This document shows positions 9,856-18,800 of a stretch of DNA of 64,000 bases, piece by piece; the first letter of the stretch is position 1, and every line of letters begins with the position of its first letter. Where the stretch lies: NCBI GenBank assembly GCA_946811185.2, contig OX328113.1:2170001-2234000 (forward strand), written 5' to 3'. Origin of the DNA: Hippopus hippopus (Eukaryota; Mollusca; Bivalvia; Cardiida; Cardiidae). A program made the position numbers and the translations under genes. The notes beneath the pieces were generated by a model that was given only the letters and a program-made list of their open reading frames with translations, did not search any database and was not told the origin of the DNA.

Positions 9856-12800
9856 GTTAAAGGGTTTACCCTGAATAACAGAAAAAAAATGAAAACGTAC
9901 CTCAAGTTTATTAGATAGGAAGGCTAGCCCTGCACAAAAGATTTTCACCAAGTTCTGCGAAAAGAAATATTATTAAAGTAGTAAAACATCTGGACATCCT
10001 GTAACAATTTAACCCTTTAACAAAATTACTAAAATTTAGACTCTTGCAAATTGAAAGCAACTGCAGACGATAAAATATGTGTGACCCAAAAATTGAAATT
10101 TATTTTAGTAAGGGTAGACCGAGACATTAAGGGAAGGAAATACCAGCATTTTCTCCTTTTTCCACAATTTTGACAAAAGCCTTCTTGTTCAGGGTCGTTA
10201 AAATTCAAGATTGTGTGGTGAAAGGTTAAAGTGGCTCAACCGATGAGACTTACTTTTGAAAAGGTAGGAGACATTGTGGGAAAAGAAGAAAATGCAGTTT
10301 CCAGTATTATCTCTTTTTCCCACAATGTTTACAAAAACATGTTTCCATCAGGGTCGTTAAAATCAGGATTGTGTGGTGAAGGATAAAAGTGGCTCAAACG
10401 ATGAGATTTATCTCTGTAAGGATAGGAAACATTGTGGGATAAGGAAAAAACGCAACTTCCAGCATCATTTCATTTTCCCACAATGTTTACAGAACATGAT
10501 TCCATCAGGGTCATTAAAACTCAGGATTATTTGGCATAGGAATAAATATTGCTAAAACGATGAGATTTGTCTCTGAAAGGGAAGAAAATATTGCTGAAAA
10601 AGAAGAAAATGCACTTTCAAGCGTTTTCTCCTTTTCCCACAATGTTTCTAAAACATGTTCCTACAGTGTTCGTTAAAACTCGGAAGTGTGTGGTAAAATG
10701 TCAAATGAATTTTAAAAAGCACTTGCTCTTTGCCTCTCTAGTTTTAACGTTTTCTTTGAAAGGTTAGAAAACATCGTAACAAATAGATAAAATACTGGTC
10801 ACCAATTTCACTGTTTTTAAAAGCCACGTTTTCGTAATGTCGTTAAAACATAGCAGAGGTAAATTTTGTTGGTAAACATACTGGTGTGAAACCCAGTCTA
10901 TTTTAGTTATGTACATTTTGCGTGATAACCAGTCAACAAAATGTTCACGTGTATTTCCATGTAGTACACGAATTGCACGTGGATCGTGACCACACCTAAT
11001 TCAAAATCAATAACAATGTACACTTAGGCCTTTGGAGATTGGACTTTTAGGCAGTGACATGGTAGGAAAAGAAACGAATATTGATTTGGTTCCATTGCAC
11101 ACAATGTTTTGCCGTGGCAGAAAATGCGGAGCGTCTTATTTAAATACTTCATATACTGGTTGTTAGGACCCAACTTCGAAGGAGGGGGAGAGACAGTTAC
11201 GTTCTGTGTGGAGTGGTTGCTTACTGACTGTTCCTTGTGGATCATTTACCTAACGTGAAATTCCGTGTGGATCTTTTGCCTACCTCACTGGACATTCCTT
11301 GTGGGTCATTTACCTGACTGGACATTCCATGTGGATCATTTACCTGACGTGAAAATTCGTGTGGATCTTTTTGCCTACCTTAGTGGACATTACTTGACGA
11401 ATGGAGTTCCATTTTTTTTTTTAATTCTAAGTGCTTTTAATAGTGCAGGAACATGTTTTGCCTGAAGTTTATCAAATGGATTATTCCAGCAGTCGTGGGA
11501 TGGATGCACGAATATTTACAATGAAGTATACGTGAGTAGACACTTTTAATAAGGTAATTGTATAGTAAGAAAGATTTCATTCTTACGTTTGAGGCATACT
11601 CTGTGAAAAGTGGGCTTAATGCATGTGCGAAAAGTATCTACCCAGGTCAGCTTGCGCAGTCAGCGCAGGCTGATCTGGGCCGAAACTTTTTGCTGTTGGT
11701 CAATTTCCTGTACCCCTACTCCCGATTCGGGGTCTAGCTCCGATGTTATTTTTGTGATTGTTTCTCCGCTAGACTCCCGCAGCAGCCTTCTTTAAAAGTA
11801 TCTGGAATGAATACGATTTTACCGGCATCTTTTCAAACGGCTCTATGCGACAAAATTTCCAATGACAGCTAATAAAATGGGCATGGATTGTTAGATAAAT
11901 GATTAGTCTGGTTCTCTAACCCTAACAACCATTTTCGTATAAGGTGCTTTGCCAACAGTGGAATTCCCACATGAACCGTCCTGTAGCGTGTCAGAGATAC
12001 TGCGATTTCTGCCGAGACATGCGCATTGATAATATCACCATGTTTTGATTTCTGGTGAAGAAGATCAACGGTTTTTTACGTTGAAAAGTACAGATTTGCA
12101 CGAAGGTAAGATTTAGATATTAACTAACATCAGTTTTTTTGTAAAGATTAATCATTTATCTAACAATTTCCGTTTGAAAAGATGCCGGTAAAATCGTATT
12201 CATTCCAGATACTTTTAAAGAAAGCTGCTGCGGGAGTCTAGCGGAGAAACAATCACAAAAATAACATCGGAGCTAGACTCCGAATCGGGAGTACTTTACC
12301 ACCAAAGACCAGTCTACCTTATGATTCAGTCGGATGTTATACAAAATAGATTTTATGGATCTATTATACTGTGATGGGTTGATTGGTATAGTACATCACG
12401 GAGATGCATTAAGCCCCCTTTTCACAGAGCATGGTCCCTAGATTTAACCCTTAGGCTGCTAAGCGCGACTCAAAGACCTTTTGCGGACAGCGTAGATCAA
12501 GATCAGACTGCACAGAACGTGCGCTCTGATCTTGGATCTACACTGTCCGATATTGTTAGATTTTCTCAAACGAAAAGAACTTTTTATTTTGTGATGATTA
12601 GTTTTTAAGTATTGGCTGAGAAAACTTACTTAAATTTACTTGGCAGGTTAAGAGTCAATATATGCGCCACGTTCTGTGAAAAGGGGACTTCATGCAATTG
12701 CAAAAAGTATCGAACCATGTCAGCCTACGCAGTCCACGGACATGAATCGATACTTTTTGCTATTGGTCAATTTTCTGCATGTCCAAGGATCATTCTATTT

Positions 12801-15800
12801 CATGATTCAGCCGGTTTTTTTAGACAAAATGTATTTTATTGATCCACAATTATGTGATGACTTCCTTGGTATAATGCATCGCAGAGATGCATTAAACCCC
12901 ACCCCCCACCCCCCCCCATTGCCCGAGTTTGGCTCATATATTTGTTTCATATTTTCGCATCACTTTTTTAGTGGGGGGGGAGGGGGAGGGGAACCACGTT
13001 TGTTACAAATCTTAGTTTGTATGCTGAACAAGAAGCATTGGAGCAGATTATCTGGAGCAGATGATCTGGAATATTGGTAGGAATTCATTAAAGCCATGCT
13101 CTGGCAGAAGGAGATTTAATGCATCTCCGTAATACATGATACCTAGCAAGTCATCATTGAATTTTTGATCCATAAAATCCATTTTGTCTGACAACCAACT
13201 GAATCATTTGGTAGACTGGTCCTTTGACATACAGAAAATTGACCAAGTGCAAAAAATGTCTATACATTAAGCCCCCTTTTTTACAGAGCAGGGCTCATTT
13301 AGTTTACACAGTTTGATATTACCATAGTTACCCTATTACAATTTCAATTACCCCTTGGCGGAAGACTTTTAAAACATTGTAGGAAAAGGAGAAATTGCTG
13401 AAAACCATCATTTTCTTCTTTTCCCACAATGTTTTCTATTCTTTCAGAGACCTATTAAACCATTTGGGCCACACTTTAATAGTCGTCTGCAAATACTTTT
13501 TACTTGGGCAAGTCTTCATCTTTATCTTTCTATATAAGTCAAATAAAACTTTTAAACCGTTAGATAAAATCCGAATAACGCTATTTCAAACTTGCTTTTT
13601 GAATAAAAATATTTCATTATCGGATAGTGTAGATTAAAGATCAGACTGCACTTTCTGTGCAGTCTGATCTTGATCTACACTGTCCGCAAATGGTCAGTGA
13701 GTCGCGTTAAGCAACCTTAGAGTTAAACTTTGTCCTTTGTTAAAGAGTTAAACTAATAGTTTAAGGATAGGGTACCCTAATGGGATTCGTGTAACATCGC
13801 GATTCTTCGCCAAAATCGTACGGATTCGGCTAAGACTCGGGTAATCCGTATTCGATGCTTTGAACCAGAGTGTATCGGCCGATCGATTACGGATTACCCG
13901 AGTCTTAGCCGAATCCGTACGTTTTATCGGCGATGAAAGGCGATGTTACACGAATCCCATTAGGGTGCCCTATCCTTAATTACCATGTACCAACCCACAA
14001 TCCGTAATCTGCACCAATTTTGTAACTGACGACAACATTTTAGACATCCAAATTGAAAGAATAACCAGGCGACAAATTAAGTGTGCCGCAAATGGTAGGA
14101 TTGGTCTCCGGAAGGGGGGAAAACATTGTGATAGAACGCTGGTTATTACTCGAACAAATTGACATGAAATAAACGACCTCTATTACCATAAATTTCATGC
14201 TTGAATTATTGTCCAAACTTTGCTTCGGGCATTGTCGTCAGCATGCCGAACTATGTGCACAATTTTTAACTCTTATGCGGCTAATAGATTTGTCGTGTCT
14301 TTAAAAAATACTTATAATACCTGAAATAAACACGATTTTGTTGATTTAAATTGGCACTACGTGGCGTGTGACATAGATTTAAGATGCACTTTCTGTGCAG
14401 TCTGATCTTGATCCATGCCATCCATCAAAGCTCTAATATTTTGACTATGGCACTGTAACGGTCAAACCCGACATTTACCGTTAACAATTACCGTACCGTC
14501 CGATTATACCCGATGATATAAATATTCACTCTTTAATTATTCTTTGCATAGAGGTCAATTTCATGTCATTTTGTTCGAGTAATACCAGAATTGTAGCTCC
14601 TTATAGCACAATATTTCTTACATTATAATATTAGAGTGTTAGATCCAGAAAAAAAGGGGATAAAAGTTATGTTGTTACCTCTAAAAATAGAATTCCTAGA
14701 ATGGCAATACTAGCTTTATGCATCCCGTGAGCCAGCTTCTCCCATACACTGTGCGCATGCGCTTTCTTTGCCTTCTCTTTACTGGCGCCCTCTGACGGTA
14801 CAGCATTCGTGCTATGTTTAGAACACATATCCGTGCTTCGGCGTTTTCTATGGGTAATGGTGGATGTATTCCAATTGCAGTCTGCTCTATAGATAGACTG
14901 GTAAAGCTCGCCCAAATGATCTATATCGTTACCATAAAGCACATCCGGGTACTTGGCCTCCATTTGGTCAATAAACTTCTGTGATGCTAAGTCGGATTTT
15001 TCCAAAACACCTGATGTAACGAGACAGTTAATTGGTTGACTAGACGGAGTGAATGGTTGTTGTACAAATAAGTGGAAACTTTTCAGGAAAGGTTAAAAAA
15101 AAAACTGCTTACTGGAAACGTGGTTTGATGCATATAACTCTTAACCTGCTGTATAAATGAGACTTTCAGGCCGATATTACAACCCCAAAGTTTGCTATTT
15201 CAGTTGTATTTTGGGGAAAAGAAATCTGCTTATCGGACAGTTTATATCGAAGATCAGACTGCACTTTCTGTGCAGTCTGATCTTGATCTACACTATCCGC
15301 AAAAGGTCTTTAAGTCGCGCTAACCAGCCTCAAAGTTGAAACAAAAAGTATCGACCCATGTCAGCCTGAGCTCCAGTCTTAATTTTATTCTATTGATAAA
15401 TTTTCAAAGGACCATTCCACTTCATAATTCATCTAGATTTTAGACAAAATCAATCTACATTATGCAACATTTTGCTCTTTCTGGGCACACTGTTCTTCCC
15501 AAGCCATTGGCTGCTTTCCTAAATAACTATCGTTGACACAATTGTCGACGAGCCCCGGTAGCTCAGTCGGTAGCATACAGGACTTGAGAACAGGGGGTCG
15601 CTGGTTCGATCCCTGGTTCGGCCAATTTCTTTCCGAGGATTGATGATAGTCAATGCGACAGGATTCGTTCCTCTCCCACCGCTGACCATTCCTTCACGCT
15701 TTCGACTGAGCTACGGGGGCTTGGCTCAAGTTTCAAGAATATCAAGCTCAAAACTATCAAGCTAAAAAGATGGCCTCTAGAATGCACACAGGGTTATTCT

Positions 15801-18800
15801 AAGATTTGACTCTGTGACCTACTTTTAAGCTGACATGGTTATGTGGGAAAGCAGCCAGTGGCTTTGAAAGGTTATTGTGCTGAATACTGGTAACAGAAAC
15901 CCCAGGAAAGCATGGATAGGTGAACTGGCCGCCGGAATATAACTGATATAATGTTGCAAACGGCGTAAACCACCACACCATACAATCAATCAATCAACTT
16001 AAGCTGACATTACCTAATTTCGAACTTGTCCGAGATATCGTCCGGACAAACATTCTGACAAAGTTTCAGAAGTACATAGTGAAGATTAGGCCTCTAGAAT
16101 GCACACAAGGTTTTTCTTAGATTTACCCCATGACCTACTTTTTGACCTGACATGACATAGTTTTCAACTTGTCTGAGATATTATCAAGACAAACACTCTG
16201 ACCTAGTTTCATGAGTTTCAGGCTGAACATGTTGCCTCTAAAGGGCACATACGGTAAATGTTGACGACGGACACAGCACGATCACAAAAGGTCACCTTGG
16301 GCACTTCATGCTCAGGTGAGCTAAAAATAATCACAGTACCTCGGACATAGTGTATATCGAGTATAAGTTCTCCCAACACGAGGATACAGTCTACTAAATT
16401 CAAGACGACGACGGCCATTAGGACATGTTTAGTGTGTAAGAGTTTACTCCCTTTTCGACGGAACCTGAAAAAAATAAAAGATAAGAAAATAAAGAAGAAT
16501 GGCCAAAGATCTAGATAGGAAAGAGAGGTGCTCTGAATTGCAGATGCACTAATCCACTTTTTGAGAGAGCCTGACTTGATTATATTTTCAATCTACGTGC
16601 TTACCGTGCTAATTTCGACTTTGGAAGTGGTTTGCTCTCCTCTGCCAGTTTGGCCTCCAGCCTCGATTCCACTGCTTTACTCTCCTCATCTTGATTCTGG
16701 ATATTAAACAAAAAACAATTATTATAAATTTATTTTCAAAATTGTATCAAAGTGTGTCAAACAAGGTTCAGTATGAACGGCTACAAAAGGACATGGCACT
16801 TTGGCTCCCGATAAATGGAGTGCATGGCCGCAAATGTCACGGAAAAGCTTCGATAAAAGGCTGCACGGGCCGGCATCAATACATGCTGCACGGTTGCAAA
16901 TAACACGAGCTGGCCTACATACACAGCTGAACGGCCGCAAGTGACACAGGCTGGCCTCAATATAAGGCTGCACGGCCGCGAATGACACTGGCCGGCCTCA
17001 ATTAAAATCATGACATTGGCCGGTACAGAGCTGCACGGCCGTCCATGACATTGGCCGGCCTCGATACAGAGCTGACGGCCGTACATGACACTAGCCGGCC
17101 TCGATACAGAGCTGCACGGCCGTACATGACACTGACCGGCCTCAATACAAGGCTGTACGGCCGCAAGCCCGCAAAGGACACGAACTGGCTTCTATAAAAG
17201 GCTTCGAGGGGTCAATTGACACACACTGTCCTCGATTCACAGCTGCAAGGCCGCTAGCGACACTTTCCAGCCTCTATACAAGAATGCAGGGCCGCAAATG
17301 ACACTGGCCGGCCTCGATATACGGCTGCACGGCCGCAAAGAAAACAGAAAGCTTGCAAAATATGTTGCAGGACTGCAAAGGACATGTGGGATCAAGGTTT
17401 TCACTTTACTTTCTAGTGTGAGGGTCAATTGATCCTCTAAAGATGAATAAAAGATAGCAGGCATATCAATTTTGGGGGTCATATAGAAAATTTGGGGGTC
17501 CAAGTTCAAAGAAACAGGGGTCAGTTAAAACCCTTTGGACTCATGACACCCTTGCTGAACGGCCATACAGGATACGTGGGTGGGGGTAGGGGGTCTCTAT
17601 TCAAGGCTATGAGGCCGCACAGGGCGATTAGGGGTCTCGATACGCTGGCTTTGGGGTTTGTGACAGCTATGACCGTATGTAGAGATATTTTATATCGAAA
17701 ACAGTTCATTACAGTGATACAAAGAACCACGTGTAGGTATTTGCATACAGTTTTGACATGTTTATGCACATACGCGCATGTAAATAAACATGTATAATGT
17801 TTCGGTCATAGTTAATGACTGATTGATACCAGTTTTATGACAATTTTAATGATTTACACATTATATTACTGATAAATGGTTTTTATGCTATGTCAGTTCA
17901 TTTTTTCCATAAGCTCTTATGCTCATCATGCTGCGAAAATTGAAATTCTAGAGGTCGTTAAATCAAATCCTAGCTAAAGAAAGAAAAAAAAAAAAAAAAA
18001 AAGAAAGAAAGAAAGAAAGAAAGAGCGTTTACAGGGATTAAAAAACCCGGGATTAAGTCCGCTACTAATACCTCCATTCTACTGGGCCGCGATTCTACTG
18101 CGCTCATGGCGATCATGGCGCTTGTCCAGAATCTTCCGAATCGCCCAAGAAACGCCGCCATTTTGCAACATTTTTGGGACTTATGCGTTTCCAGTACGCT
18201 TATAGTGTGCATCAATCACAATCTCGCTGCGCTGGTCACGATCCTGTCACGCCGTTGTTGCACCTCTACGGCGCTTTCAGGACGTTTCTACTACGCTTCC
18301 ACTACGGCACGGGATTTCAGGCTTACTAATTGCTGCTGCGACCTTGCTACGACCTATGCACAGGAGCTACGCTTCTGTTGCGCTTTTAGAACGTTTTTGT
18401 ATAGCAGCAGTTGACCAGCGGCCTTGGAAAAAAATGGATCGAATTGCTGCAGTAGCTGTGCTCCAGCGTGCGAGTATGAACAATAAATTGAAAGGGTTGG
18501 GTGTTGCTTTTGTTACGATGCACTGCACTTGCGCTACGTTACTCGAGGTGCGGCAACGATACTGCTGCGTTCACGAATTTCTTGCTACGCTTTTACTACG
18601 CTTTTGTGGCGCTTTCGAGCCCATAGCGATCCCGCTACGTAAATTTTGATGCAGGGTCAAAACAAGCGCCGCGAAGTGGCGATCATGAAGCTCTCGATAC
18701 GCTTCTTCTTCGATCAAAGCGTTTCTACTGCACTGTTGCCGTTCCTGCTACGCTTCGCGGCGTTTTTACTAAAACTTCGAAGCGTAGCGGAATGCCGCCC

